In this document: one piece after another, positions 22,550 to 34,528 of the stretch
How the letters are laid out: each line of letters starts with the position of its first letter
Numbering within the stretch: the stretch's first letter is position 1
NCBI GenBank assembly: GCA_013398175.1
Contig: VZRZ01008565.1
Location: forward strand, 420,761-484,760
DNA length: 64,000 nt
Source: Climacteris rufus
Taxonomy: Eukaryota > Chordata > Aves > Passeriformes > Climacteridae
Direction of reading: 5' to 3'
Notes under the pieces: model-generated
What the model was told of the DNA's origin: nothing
Seen by the model: only the letters and a program-made list of their open reading frames with translations
Database searches by the model: none
Translations under genes and position numbers: made by a program

Positions 22550-23455
22550 GGATTTGCTGGTCACAGCCTGCTCCATGTATGAGGACAGGCCAGTCAGTGG
22601 ATTTTAGAGCTCTCCTTGCTACTAACTCCTTTATTTTGCCTCGCTCAGCACTCCCAGAGTCACTTTTCCAATTCTCCTGCCTTGTTACAGCCAAGTTTGG
22701 AGGTGCAGAGGTGTTTCCCACCAGAGGCTCTGCTCTCAGGCAATGTGCTGACCAAAATCTGGTTATTCCTGCATTTTTTGTCTACATTGATTTGTAGCGT
22801 CTCCTCTTATTCCACCAAATCCTGCAAATTCTTTGGCATTTCCATTCTCCTGTTGTAACTCTCCTGTATATCACATAAACAGAAGGCATGAATGATTCAG
22901 TAGTTTTTCTAAACTCTCATTTTTTGGTCAGAAGTCCCCGTGCTACAAGGTTTGATTTATTACTGCAGTGATTAAGGGACATTGTTGATATTTCTGAAAA
23001 TTTCCTTTTGGAGCTGCAGGCTTGCCTGGAGTAAAAAGGCAGTAGAAATAAGTGAATAACAGGGTGGGTAATGGAGCATTTGCAATTTCCCATTAAGAAG
23101 AGGCTCATATTTGTTCCATGCTCCCATGGATGGGTGGTGTGGAGCGGGAGCCAGGTTGTCTAACTGCACTTGTTCTGTGGGATCGCTGATATGGAAACAG
23201 GTAGAACGTGTTCTCAGAGACTCAGCACCTTGATCTACCCTGTGGCAGCCTCTGATAGTCCTGGAGCTTGTTACTGCCTCCTGGCTGGACTCAGCTGAGC
23301 ATCGGGGCACACTGCCATTCAATTTCACTGATTGAAATCCCTTCCCACCTGCTCCGAGGTCAGGGGAATCTGCCTGTGTTGTCCTCCTTGACTGCCAGGG
23401 GTTTCAACCACTTCATGGTCCTTTGGAGTCACAGATGTCTTCTGAAGTAGTGGAA
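22550..23455. other. unique-looking DNA, no gene recognised
   Basis: Nothing identified; moderately AT-rich in its middle. Confidence 0.5.
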
Positions 23456-23716
23456 CTCCTCTCCTCTCCTCTCCTCTCCTCTCCTCTCCTCTCCTCTNNN
23501 NNNNNNNNNNNNNNNNNNNNNNNNNNNNNNNNNNNNNNNNNNNNNNNNNNNNNNNNNNNNNNNNNNNNNNNNNNNNNNNNNNNNNNNNNNNNNNNNNNNN
23601 NNNNNNNNNNNNNNNNNNNNNNNNNNNNNNNNNNNNNNNNNNNNNNNNNNNNNNNNNNNNNNNNNNNNNNNNNNNNNNNNNNNNNNNNNNNNCCTCTCCT
23701 CTCCTCTCCTCTCCTC
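23456..23716. repeat. (CTCCT)n pentanucleotide tract interrupted by a gap
   Basis: Perfect CTCCT/TCTCC units run from 23456 to 23497 and resume from 23693 to 23716 on the far side of 195 Ns, so the gap lies inside the array. The strands are pure polypyrimidine/polypurine. The real length cannot be read here. Confidence 0.97.
23498..23692. other. assembly gap, 195 N
   Basis: Undetermined bases inside the (CTCCT)n array. Open frames drawn across it are meaningless. Confidence 0.99.
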
Positions 23717-24454
23717 ATTTTGTGCCCTGGCTGTGAGAGAAGCCACCCAGTGCCCATGGGTCACCTCTCCTGGCCAGCACAAGACCTGTCACCACCTGAT
23801 TCATGCTGGGAGACTTCACTCCCTGAAAGGTTTTTTTGACTCATCCTTGGCATTTGGCAGAGTTTGGGCTGCCTTTTCTGGGTGCTTCCACAGCAGATCA
23901 GCCTCCCAGTGCTTTTATTCCCCAAAGAGGAGAATGAAAAGCCCTTTGGGAAGCTGTTGGTGCTCCTGCCTCTCCCCAGCTGAATTCTGGACCTGCCCCT
24001 GCCGTGTCACTTTCTGAGGAACTCCTTGGTGATGCCTGTCAGGTAGGAGCAGGTAGCTGATTTATTTTTCCAGCTTGTTTATCAGCCTTAATAGAAAATG
24101 AAGTCTCTTCGGACTGATGAGCAGTGTGAATTCTCACTGTCTCTCTCCTCCCCTCCCCACCCCAAAGATGCACTTAATAACCATTGATTGCTAGGGAGGA
24201 GAAGGAGTGTGGCTGTAAATGTCCCTTCCCACCCTTACAAGGTGTCTGATTAAGGAGCAGAGGTAGGAGTGGATCAATGGGAATTGTAGGCACAGGACTG
24301 ATCTGGTGGTTTCATCGGTGTCATGCTTGGGCACCCCAAATATTTCTGCTGTTTGGTTTGCAGACAGCTCAAGGCATGGACGTGTTTGTGCAGCACAGTG
24401 AGGGTCACTGGGGGCTCAAGAGAGCCACTGAGAACCAGCAGGGACAGTAGGAGA
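23717..24454. other. unique-looking DNA, no gene recognised
   Basis: No repeat or exon identified. Confidence 0.5.
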
Positions 24455-24640
24455 CATCACAGAATCCCAGGATCATTTAGGCTGGAAAAACTCTCCAAGG
24501 TCACCAAGTCCAACCTGTGACCAATCCCTACCTTGTCACCCAACCCAGAGCACTGGGTGCCACATCCAGGCATTCCTTGGACACCTCCAGGGATGGGGAC
24601 TCCAAACATCCCTGGGCAGCATTTTCCAGTGGACCAGCAC
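24455..24640 (-). mobile_element. CR1 LINE 3' fragment
   Basis: Minus-strand CR1: ATCACAGAATCCCAGGATCA, TAGGCTGGAAAAACTCTCC, CACCTTGTCACCCAACCC-like block at 24530-24545, CACATCCAGGCATTCCTTGG and CTCCAGGGATGGGGACTCC. Same tail type as 228-744 and, on the other strand, 18826-19085. Confidence 0.92.
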
Positions 24641-25281
24641 CCTCAGGGCCTTTCCCAGCTTTCCAGCCACTCTGCCTAAGGCCTGGAGCCTGGTGTGACA
24701 GTGAATTGGCGCTCTGGGATTTCAGCTCGAGTGAGGAGAGTTGTGGAGAGTGAGATGCTTCATGGTCAGTGGCTTCCACACACCTTGGACCCAAAGCCCA
24801 CCTGGTTTCCAGTGGGGATAAAGCACAGCTCTAGGCCACACTCCTGAAATCCCCCTGCTGTGATTCTGTTAGCAATTAGCCTGCAGCCTAATCTAAAGGC
24901 CATAAGGAGACCTGGCTGTGGATTGCAAGAGTGGTTGACCAGAGTCCCTTGGAGCCCAGCAGCAGAAGCTGTGAGATGTGCTGCTGACAGCAGTGGTGCT
25001 GTCTAGTCTAGACCAGAGGCATTACTAGAAATAAGGGAAGGGTTTGAAAATTTGGGCAAGGGAGAGTGAGTTCAGGTTTTCAGGAGGCCTTGGGCTAGGG
25101 ATGCAAAGAGTCAGGTCACCAAGGAATAGGGATGTTTAAGAACAATCATCTCCCAAGCAGCGCATTCCACAGACATCAGAAATTACTCTGGGGCCTTTCA
25201 GGGACCACCACGATTGGATGTCACCTCTGAGGAGCCCAACTGCTCCAGTGCTTGCTTCAGTTTCTCCTTGGCCATAGCTAA
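24641..25281. other. unique-looking DNA, no gene recognised
   Basis: Nothing identified beyond ordinary unique-looking sequence. Confidence 0.5.
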
Positions 25282-25484
25282 AAGGAATTTTAGCTTTGCA
25301 GTGAGGGTAGGGAGGCCCTGGCACAGGTTGCCCAGAGAAGCTGTGGCTGCCCCATCCCTGGAAGTGTCCAAGGCCAGGTTGGAGGGGGTTTGGAGCAACC
25401 TGGGACAGTGGGAGGTGTCCCTGCCCATGGCAGGGGTGGGACTGGGTGAGCTTTAAGGTCTGTTCCAAGCCAAACCATTCTGTA
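25282..25484 (+). mobile_element. CR1 LINE 3' fragment
   Basis: Plus-strand CR1: GTGAGGGTAGGGAGGCCCTG, GGCTGCCCCATCCCTGGAAG, GGTTTGGAGCAACCTGGGAC, CATGGCAGGGGTGGGACTGG, CTTTAAGGTCTGTTCC, ending ACCATTCTGTAATG. Confidence 0.93.
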
Positions 25485-25485
25485 A

Positions 25486-27365
25486 TGTTTTGGTTTCCAT
25501 TCTAACTCAAAAATTTGGCTTAAATTAAAAGGTTCCTCCTGAATATAAGCAAAACTCTTCATTCCAGACCAAAGTGGTTCTCTCAGCTCCAAAGCAGCCC
25601 TGGGCAGGTAGAAGTGGCGAAGTGGTGCAGGTGCATCTTCCAAATTTTAAAAATAATTTTTAATGCTGGGTGCAGTCGGGGGCTGTCAAGAACACCAGAA
25701 CATGTTATTTTGGTGTTATTCAAGATTTCTTCCATGAGTTACAAGGACAATCTGGGCCCCACAGCTCTCTCTAGGCATGAGTTGTTCCCAGTTTCTCCTT
25801 CTTCACCCACCTCAGCCTAAGGATGCATCCTTAGGGATTCATTTGAACTTCTACCAACCCTTTGTTAGTGGTGTTGCATTGCACAAACTCATGTTTGTAG
25901 AAAACCCATATTTGACTTTAAAAGTGGGACTTGGAGCCTTTAAGTTGCTCTGATACCTTTGAAAATTGTCTCTATCAACAGAGGGTGACAGATACCTGCA
26001 AAGGAATGTGTGAGGTGAGAAAAGAGAAAGTGGAAGAGACATTTCTGTTGCTTGGCACTGATAAAGATCCATCCTCAGGGTTTGTCACATTATTTGCTCT
26101 GTTTGAGGATGTTTGAGGCCATAGACTCCAGCTCACCCGGACTTATAAAAAAAAAAAAGGAGGAAAAATCCCTGGAGAAAATGGTCACTATCACAACCAG
26201 GGGGGAATGTGTAGGGAAGAGACCAGCAAAGTGTATTTGCATAACAATTCCAATCAGTATCAATCACCTCCCAGATCGGGCTGTCAGCGGCTCGTAAACA
26301 TGTCCCGAGGTGACAGATGAGCTGTGCTGGGCAGGGGAGCTCTGCCTGCAACCCTGGAATGTCAGCACTGGCTCCAGGACAGCGCATCCTTCAGAGGATC
26401 CCAGTCCTCCAGGATCACTTCCCAGGGCACCGGGGTTGGCCTGGGCTCTTGAACATCGCGGCCAAAGAGCTGGATGTGGATTGCGGATTTTCTTTCATCC
26501 TTTTGATCCCGAGTTCTTTTTCCATTGCTCCTTCTGTTTTTGAGAGGCTGGGGGAGATTTTCTCCATCAGCTCTAAATCCAACACCAAACCAGATCCAGT
26601 TTACTTTGCAGGTCGCAAATCCAAAATGAAAACTGAAGCTGATCCAGCTCAAGCCATCTCTAGCAAGTGGTATCACTGGAGCAGCTATCCCCATGATCCT
26701 GCCGTGGAGAGAGCTCTCCTCCCTGAGCCAGGTGCTCACGAATTCTGCAGGGACTATCCCAGTGAACACCACACAGAATCTGTGCACAGGCTTGGAGATG
26801 TTTCCCTCACAAGGCCCAGCCTGGGTCGGAGATGGGGCTCAGCTGTTGCAAACATCTCAGAGAAATGAGCAGATTTTAGTTACAGGCAGAAGTTCAGTGG
26901 TGCTGGTGTTCAGGGGGGGTTTTAAATGGACTAAACTTGTGGAGAGAGCGTCCTGCCAGACCCACCCAGGGTCAGAGTGGGTTCAGTGCTCTGCATCCAG
27001 GTTCCCAACTCCGTGCTCTGCCATCCCCTGGGAGGGACATGACTGGAGCAAGGACAGCAGCTCTGAGCAGGGACAGCTGGTGGTCCTCTGCAGATACTGC
27101 TGGGAAGCCAGCCAAGCTTTTGGTTGGAGCTGCTCCTGGCTGAGCAGCCAGCACGGACACTTGTCACCAGCTCAAAGCCACCAGCTGGCAGCACTGGAGT
27201 TGTCTCAGGGCTGTGGGTCTCTGCCAAGCTGGATCTTTCCTCTTTCCTCCAAAAGAGGTGAGAGCCTCATAACCTGGGCCTGCAGGACATTCTTGGAGCA
27301 GTGGCTCATTGTCATTACAGCCACGTACAGGGCAGGGTGCTTGACAGACCTGCACTGAGACCTAA
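25486..27365. other. unique-looking DNA; long ORFs on both strands
   Basis: About 1.9 kb without interspersed repeats. A 12-A run lies at 26147-26158. Open frames of up to 221 codons (26693-27358 plus) overlap 98-141-codon frames on the minus strand. None has a recognisable domain or consistent exon boundaries. Confidence 0.5.
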
Positions 27366-27680
27366 TCAGAGAATCCCAGAATGATTGGGGTTGGAAGGGG
27401 GCTTAAAGCCTCATCCAGTCCCACCTCTGCCGTGGGCAGGGACACCTTCCACTGTCCCAGGTTGCTCCAAGCCCCGTCCAAACTGGCCTTGGACACTGCC
27501 AGGGATGGGGCAGCCACAGCTTCTCTGGGCACCCTGTGCCAGGGCCTGCCCAGCCTCACAGGGAAGGATTTCTTCCTAATTTCTAATCCTAACACCTAAA
27601 GCCACCCCTCCTTGTGCTTTCACTCCATGTCTTTGTCCAAAATCCCTCTCCAGCTCTCCTGGAGCCCCTTTAGGTGCTGA
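27366..27680 (-). mobile_element. CR1 LINE 3' end
   Basis: Minus-strand CR1: CAGAGAATCCCAGAATGATT, GGGGTTGGAAGGGGGCTTAA, GGGCAGGGACACCTTCCACT, GCCACAGCTTCTCTGGGCAC, then TCTCCAGCTCTCCTGGAGCC at the ORF2 side. Confidence 0.93.
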
Positions 27681-28145
27681 CACAGGGTTACACAGAGTAA
27701 CATGAGTACAACTCATGAAGCCAAACGTGAACCCATTTTTGGGGGTACTACTCAGCAGTAGGAATAGAACCAGAGCTGCCACAGGTAGTTAAGGACCTGT
27801 GTCCATGACCAAAAGTACACATGAGGTGCCCTTCCACAGCTGCCCAAATTGTGGATTTGGCTGCAAGGCTGGGTCTGTCTCACCTAACCTGGGATGGGAC
27901 TGGAAGAGCATCAGGAAGGATGGATCAGGAAGAGCAGGTTTCCCATCACTGATTAACACAGATGCCTGACTTCCAAGGAGATGTGTAAATTCAGTGAGTT
28001 CTGCCCTCAGTGTCTAACAAATTCCTGCAGACTTGGATGCATTTTATGACTTCTTTCACAAGCTTTACAGGCAGCCCAGTAACAACTGGTAATTTATATA
28101 CAAATCACTTCTTTATATTATTTCTGATTATGCTACCTTTAAATG
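27681..28145. other. unique-looking DNA between two CR1 copies
   Basis: No gene or repeat recognised; AT-rich near 28090-28140. Confidence 0.5.
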
Positions 28146-28660
28146 AGCAACCCTGTCCTGGGCTGATCCCCAGCGTGGGCAGCAGCAAAGGGGGGATTCT
28201 GCCCCTCTGCCCACTCAGGTGAGGCCCCACCTGCAGAGCTGCCCCAGCCCTGGGCCCAGCACAGCAAGGACGTGGAGCTGCTGGAGAGAGCCCAGAGGAG
28301 GCACCAGGATGAGCAGAGGGATGGAGCAGCTCTGCTGGGAGGAAAGGCTGGGAGAGCTGGGATGGTTCAGCCTGGAGAAGGGAAGCTCTGGGGTGACCTA
28401 ATTGTGGCCTTGCAGTGCCTGAAAGAGCTACAGGAAAGCTGGAGAAAGGGAGACTTTGGACAAGGGTCTGGAGTGACAGCACAAGGAGGAATGACTGCTA
28501 AGGACAGGGTCAGATGGGATATTGGGAAGAAATCCTTTCCTGTGAGGGTGGGAAGGCCCTGGCACAGGGTGCCCAGAGCAGCTGTGGCTGCCCCATCCCT
28601 GGCAGTGTCCAAGGCCAGGTTGGACAGGGCTTGGAGCCACCTGGGATAGTGGAAGGTGTG
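28146..28660 (+). mobile_element. CR1 LINE, one of the longest copies, 3' tail missing
   Basis: Plus-strand CR1 with about the last 100 codons of ORF2 in decayed form: CCTGGGCTGATCCCCAGCG, then a frame reading GILPLCPLR (compare ILPLYSALVRPH in CR1 ORF2), GCAGAGCTGCCCCAGCCCTG, CCAGAGGAGGCACCAGGATG, GGCTGGGAGAGCTGGGATGG. It runs through the UTR to ACCTGGGATAGTGGAAGGTG and then breaks off. The CATGGCAGGG and TTCCAACC tail blocks are absent, so the 3' end has been deleted or replaced. It starts at almost the same ORF2 point as 35634-36213. Confidence 0.93.
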
Positions 28661-29611
28661 CGGCAATCCCGGGGCAGTGGGGCAATCCCAGCCATGGCTT
28701 CCCTCTGGTAACAAGGACTCCTACACTCAGCCCAAGGCTTTGGTACCTTTTCCCAGAGATTCCCTTTGTAGTTGTGTCCCTCTGTTCCACTCAGTGGAGC
28801 TGTGTCACGTTGTCCCAGCAGAGGGTGAAGCGGACAGAATTGAAACCTCAGCTTCTCTCAGTTCATCCCTAACAATATTCCTGCCTGGGAGAGGATGGGG
28901 AGACTTGCATTTGGCAGGAATAGCTGTGAAAGGAGAATCTGAGGCTCCCTGTTTTTGTGCACCCCCATCCTCCCTCTGCCTGGCTCTGCAGCTCTGCTGG
29001 GGGCTACTGGGCTCCACACTGGGAAATTTGGCTCAGAATAAAACCCAACATTCCCTGCAGCTGTCCAGGAAGCCCACAGGGGTTTCACCCAGCCTTAGAA
29101 CGGGTATGATTTTTTTTCTGGTAAATCACCAAGGAATATAGCATTGGAGAATAGTTGTCTCCAAGCATCCCATTAACTTTTTTCATTTGGTTTGAGCTGA
29201 GCTGATACCTTGTGCTTTTGTGGAAGGAAAAATGGGAGCTGCAACACAGAGTGTTCAGGGCAATCCTACTGAGTCCTTGGAGTGCATCTGCTTATTCATC
29301 CCTTTGGAAACCAGGAGAAGGTCCTTTCTCCAGGGTGAAATATATTCAGTTTTGTTGATCTAGATAGAAAAAGGAAAAAAGTCTAAAAGTGTAGTTGATA
29401 CTTTTCCTTGTACATTCCTTTTCCTTGCATATTAAAGACCAGCTCATAGACTCAGCCACTTTCTGAACTGACATTTGTCTTGAGTGCTATGAACACCAAG
29501 AAATTCTTATCACTTTGATCAGATGCTTGAATTTTACATTTTGATTCTTTTAATATGAAGATTTTAGAAATACTCAGGGAGCTTGTGATAAAAAAAGTGG
29601 TAACATTCATA
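28661..29611. other. unique-looking DNA, no gene recognised
   Basis: 28661-28690 replaces the expected CR1 tail and holds a duplicated GGGGCAATCCC-like motif. Nothing else identified. Confidence 0.5.
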
Positions 29612-30048
29612 CAATCACAGAATATTCCGAGCTGGATGGGACCCACAGGGATCACCCAGTCTAGCTCCTTCCCTGCACAGACATCCCAATAATCCCTCCT
29701 TGAGAGTGCTGTCCAAGCACTCCTGGAGCTCTGGCACCCTTGGGGCCATGGCCATTCCCTGGGGAGCCTGGGCAGTGCCCAGCACCCTCTGGGGGAAGAA
29801 TGTTTTCCTGTTTTCCAAACTAAACCTCCCCTGGCACAGCTCCAGCTGTTCCCTGGGTCCTGTCCCTGTCACAGGGGGCAGAGCTGCCCCTCTGCTGCCC
29901 CTCAGGAGGAAGCTGAGAATTGAGATGAGGTCTCCCCTCAGTCTCCTCCAGCTGAACAGACCCAAGTGCCCCCAGCTGCTCCTTGTAGGGCCCCTCCAGG
30001 CCCTTCCCCATCCTAGTGTCCTCCCTTGGATGCTCTCCGACAGCTTCT
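29612..30048 (-). mobile_element. CR1 LINE 3' end, CR1-X-like tail
   Basis: Minus-strand CR1 of about 440 bp: ACAATCACAGAATATTCCGA, GGATGGGACCCACAGGGATC, CCTGGGGAGCCTGGGCAGTG, GGAAGCTGAGAATTGAGATG, CCCAGCTGCTCCTTGTAGGG. Its reversed tail (GGGTCCC...GAATATTCT) is the same as the tail of the SINE at 38630, so this LINE type is the likely partner of that SINE. Sister copy at 41911-42279. Confidence 0.92.
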
Positions 30049-30129
30049 CATATATTGTGGTACCCCAAATTACCACAGGACTGTTAAAGGGGGTTGTTTT
30101 CTTTTGGTCCAGAACAAGATTCCTCCACC

Positions 30130-30730
30130 TTCAACCAGTGCTTAGATTCTATTGCTTTAATTCTATTAAAAATCTATAACCATTGACCAAAATAACCATT
30201 ATGCTTAAATCAGTAATCTCAGAATATCTCACCCGGCAGATCTTTATTATATCACACGCTTAACCTGACTTAATGTATTATATAGCACCCATTAGTGGAA
30301 TAGATTAACTTCAGATGTTCCCTCTTCCACATTAATAATGCAATCAGGAATTTATGCCAGACACTTTCTGCTCTAAACTGCACAAGAAAGATCTGAAGAA
30401 ATATGAAAAAAACCTCGTGTGCATCTATTGAATAAGAAATGCTCGATTTTGTAGCATTTTGTGTGAATCAAAGGGCTTGAAAACAAAATATTTGAGTTGC
30501 GGAACAAGTGCCATGAAGGCAGAGCAGAGCGGCTGGTCAAGGTTAAGACTCTTTTATCGTAATGAAAGATCTGTTCCTGTGAGCTTGCCATGGGCAATGT
30601 GTTTGTTCATTATGTGGGAAGCAGAGGAAGCCCAGGATCGTTTCATTTGCTGCCTTTTAACTGCTGGTGCTTTTGCAAACGAGCTGATAGGTAATTATAA
30701 TACACTCACCACTTAGGCATCTTTATTAGC
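30130..30730. promoter_or_regulatory. candidate conserved regulatory block
   Basis: A 600-bp AT-rich block with no repeat and clustered binding-site-like motifs: AATCAAAGGG (30466-30475, TCF/LEF-type), TCAAGGTTA (30537-30545, nuclear-receptor half-site-like), TAATTATA (30692-30699, homeodomain-type). It contrasts with flanking GC-richer DNA. No alignment is available, so conservation is unproven. Confidence 0.25.
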
Positions 30731-31390
30731 CTTTGGCAGCACGGCCCTTTGTGTGACTGGGGAGGCTCTGAGTGTGGTGGCCTCAGCAAATCCTTTGGAG
30801 TTAAGACAGGGACTATTTGGCATCCACTGTCTGGTGCTTCTCGGCTTGTAGCTTCTAGGTGGGTTTGTGTTTCCGTGACAGGAGGGAAAGGAAAGCAACG
30901 GGAACAACTCACAGTCATCTGGATGCAGATATCCAGCACTGACATGAGATCTCTTCTCAAAATCGGCTCACACGGTGAAAATCAAGCGCTGAAAATCACC
31001 AGCCGAGGTGTGGACTCATTTGTAGCAGAAAGAAACCACAATTAGTTCGTGTGTGTTCCAGGAGCAGAGAGAAAAGGCTGGAATTGTCAGGTAAATAATT
31101 TCTTGCTCCGGGTACCGGCAAGGCACGAAATTTTCCCTGGAAATCAGTAACCAAATGTGGGAATTAGGGAAAAATGTGCTCATGTGGTACCTCAGAAACA
31201 CAGCTGGTTATTTGAGAACGAGTCAGGTAAAATGCAGCAGGATCACCCAAGGCATGAAGTCTGTTGCCTTCAGGTTGTTTCTGACGGATTGGTTATCCAT
31301 ATTTTTCTCTTACGCTGAAATGACGATATCCCAGTTTTCCCCCGCCGTGTGCCCACTGGGGAATGGTGCATCTTGCCCATTTCCAAAGGG
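30731..31390. other. unique-looking DNA, no gene recognised
   Basis: Continues the CR1-free interval that starts at 30049. No exon identified. Confidence 0.5.
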
Positions 31391-31520
31391 AATCATAGAA
31401 TTATAGAATACCCCGGGCTGGAAAGGACCCACGAGGACCATCGAGTCCAACCCCTGGCCAGGACACACCACCAACCCCCCCAGTCTCGGGGCTCTCTGAG
31501 CTCTCTCAGGACGGAGCTCT
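31391..31520 (-). mobile_element. CR1 LINE 3' tail
   Basis: Minus-strand tail: AATCATAGAATTATAGAATA, CCCGGGCTGGAAAGGACCC, CATCGAGTCCAACCCCTGGC, then a short stretch ending near CTCTCAGGACGGAGCTC. Related to, but distinct from, the CR1-X-like copies. Confidence 0.88.
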
Positions 31521-34500
31521 CCTGAGGTGGGTTTGCCAAGGATTTTGGCCTTGCTTTGATACTCCAGGCACTTCCCTGAAGTAAATAAATTGTAATCAAG
31601 GAGTAATGGGAGTGCAGAGCTGGTGGCCCCGCAGTCATTAGAGGTGCACAGCTGGCACCGATGCATCAGCGCTGCCGTGCTGGAGGAATTTGCATATCCA
31701 TATTAACAGGTTCCTGGAGCAACAATTAATGGAGAAGCTCTTGGCTCTGCCTGTTGGGCCCATCCTGGTGGACTGCGGACTCCCACAGAGGCTCCAGCTG
31801 CCTCTCCACAGAGCCTGTGGGATATTGAACAAAACATTGGAGGTGGGTAAAGAAAATGCAAGACTGGGACCCTTTTCATGCCAAGGTCAAACTCTTCCCC
31901 CCGAGACTGAAGTCTCACAGAGTCCCTCTGTATCTGTGCTTTTTAACAGGATTTCTCTTCATCCCCGTGGGGATGGAAATGCTGCAAGTAGGGCAGGCTT
32001 CACACACAGTGTGGGTCCCTCCCAGCTGCCCAGTGGGTGACCTTTTTTGTCAAGGCCCAGAGCTCCAGCCCCAGCCCCGTCAGCCCTTGGAGCTGGTCTG
32101 GGTTTCCAGTTTCCCCCTCACCTTCACCCTGAGTTGGAAGCAGAGAGTGAAGAAGGAACATTGCTCTGGCAGGGGGAAATCCCTGCCCATCTCCAAAGCC
32201 AGTCCTCAGAGAGGAGTGCAGGATCTTGAGGGGATGCTGTGCTCCCTGATGGAGCAGACTGGGCCTGGGGCTGCGGGAGCTGCTGTCAGTCAGCGTGTGG
32301 TGAGCTGCAGAGAGCTGCCTGTCAGAGCCGTGCCTTCGGAGAGAGCACTGACCTCCTTTCCCAGCCTCCCTCGCCCCACTGGGCAGCACTGGGATGGATG
32401 GAGGGAGCAGGGGAGGAGGGTGGGCAATGTCAGTGGTGCTTGGAGTCCCTGTGGCAGTGCTGGGGGCATCCAGGCATCTGGAGCTGGCTTGGCATAGCCC
32501 ATGTCCCCATGTGTCATGTCATAGCCCATGTCACCCATGTGGTGACACCAGGGATGCACTCAGAGGTTCTGCTCTGCTTCTCATGCCCACACAGCACATG
32601 GCAAACAGCTGGAGAACAACCCTGGAATGTGAGGCACTACCAAATCCCTGGCAGCACTGATCCACCAGGTAGGGAAGCTGAGGACTCATCCCATGAGCTG
32701 GAAGTGGCCACCCATCCCCTCCGTGTGGCTCCAAGTACTCCCAGCCCAGGGCAGGGAGGGCTCAGGGATCTGTGCTCAGTTTTCTAAGCAGAAATAAAAA
32801 AGAAGAAAGGAACCCTGGAGACAAATCCCTTTCCTGCTGCATTGCCAGCTCAGTGTAGCCTGTTAATGGGATGGCTGGATCCCTAACTCCGCTCCCCACG
32901 CCCCAACACCTCCTGGCAGCTCTGCCCTGCCACAGCTCTCTTTGTGTTTCCAGGACTCACCAGATATAACATCTCCAGCAGCTCAGGAGAGGCTTAAAAA
33001 ATAATTGGACCAAGTGGGAAATGCAGCCGTTGCCTTCCTAAATCTGCCAGGGTCTCGTGGGAGCAGGGAGCAGGCAGGAGCCCCAGCTGGGAGATCCGGA
33101 GCCACTGCCGGCAGCAGAGCCGGGACCCCGAGCCTGAGCCAGCCATGGAGCGCTGGGGGAACGGCACCACTGCACAACAGCAGCTCCCTGACCTCAATTT
33201 TCTCAGTGGAGAAAAGAGCAGGTCAAGTGGAAAGTGCTTAAGGAGGAAATTTGTTTCCTTCCAGCCAGGGAGTCGGGAAGACAGGCGGCTATCGCGTGTG
33301 CTGGAATAAACCAAATTAATTTTGTGCCGTGTGCTGGATCGAGGAGCTGAGGGCAAGGCAGGGAGAGAAGCGGGAAGATAATAGACTTGGATGTTTTACT
33401 TGAACTCAACAAAACACCTGGCAAGAAGCAGGGACTCGCTACAACGGCAGCTCCAAACGCTCCTAACCCAGGCAACTGCTTCCCTTTTGTTTTCTTTCTT
33501 TCCAATCTAATCCTGAGCATTAACCAGGCTGGTTCATATTTCCAGTGGAATAAAAGGTGCATTGTGGAAGGGAGATGGAAACAAGAGGCTTTAATCACTT
33601 CCTTTGCTTCCCCTAAAAGCCTTGTGCCATCCAGGTCTTGCAAGGCAAACCCCCCAGGTGAGACCCCCACGGGGAGGGGACATGGGGGTGGGTGTTGGGA
33701 GCATGTGGCCCTCCAAAAGCAAGATTACACCGTGCCTTCCTGGCAGATTTCTTCCAAACTGCTTCCTCTTCCTGCTGCTGCAACAGGGGTGGGAAGGTCC
33801 GTGAATCCTGAGCACCGATGTCCTGTTAAAAACGTCACTGTCAATATCAGCTTCCTCTGCTGCTTCATCTTCTGCCTCTCTGTCATCCCTGCAAGCTCTA
33901 CATCAGCATCCAATCCCTTGAACTGGCCTCAGCCTGGATTTCCTTTATTTTGGGGCATCTAGAGACACCTGGCAAGCCTCTCCTTGCTCCTCTTTCCCAG
34001 TTTTGGGACAAGAACAGGCACAAACTATTCCAAGTCTTCTCATGAACCCAACTTTCAAGTCAGGCTGGAACAAAAGTGACAGCGCTCTCCTAATGCCAGC
34101 TTCTAAAAATACATTCCGTGGTTGATAATTGAATGTGAGATGAAAAGGGAGTTTTAAGCATAAGTAAGAGCTGCCTATTTCTGGCAAATTCCCAGTTTCC
34201 CCAGCCCCCTGTGAAATGTCAGTGCATATCAATATCGTCTGCCTGGAAAATTTACATTTTGAGGAGCTGGCAGGTGCTGCTGAGTAGGGTTTTGGCTTTA
34301 ACTGGAAGCATTTTTGGGCTGCCAGGTACAACACACCTTCCCTGTGGTGGTGGTGGTGGTGGTCAGGCCCCAGAGCCCCTCCCTGCTCATCCTTGTGTCT
34401 GCTGCAACCCATGGCACAACCCCCCCGTGCTGCTCTTCAAGGATGTGGGAAAAGCTCCCTGCTTGGCATCCTGAACCCAGCAACCCACAGAGACAGCTTT

Positions 34501-34528
34501 CCAGCCCCCTGGAGCTGGAGGAGGGAGG
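31521..34528. other. 3 kb unique-looking DNA, no gene called
   Basis: Among the longest intervals without interspersed repeats. Open frames of 213 codons (31856-32497) and 191 codons (33387-33962) show no domain. A 54-codon frame at 33145-33309 begins in a good Kozak context and is discussed as a finding. A short (TGG)n run is at 34345-34363. Confidence 0.5.
32493..32540. repeat. 27-bp imperfect tandem duplication
   Basis: CATAGCCCATGTC followed by CCCATGTG occurs at 32493 and again at 32520, offset 27 bp. Confidence 0.85.

Noticed and set aside
23413..23839. Open frames crossing the (CTCCT)n array
   Set aside because: They are mostly N bases and pentanucleotide repeat.
26693..27358. 221-codon frame as a novel gene
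   Set aside because: No domain, overlapping frames on both strands, and no splice or promoter context.
31856..32497. 213-codon frame as a novel gene
   Set aside because: No recognisable domain; consistent with chance in GC-rich DNA.
33387..33962. 191-codon frame as a novel gene
   Set aside because: Overlapped by a 155-codon minus-strand frame (33203-33670); no domain.
34345..34363. (TGG)n run as coding poly-Val/Gly tract
   Set aside because: Only about six triplets in unsupported frames; a minor microsatellite.
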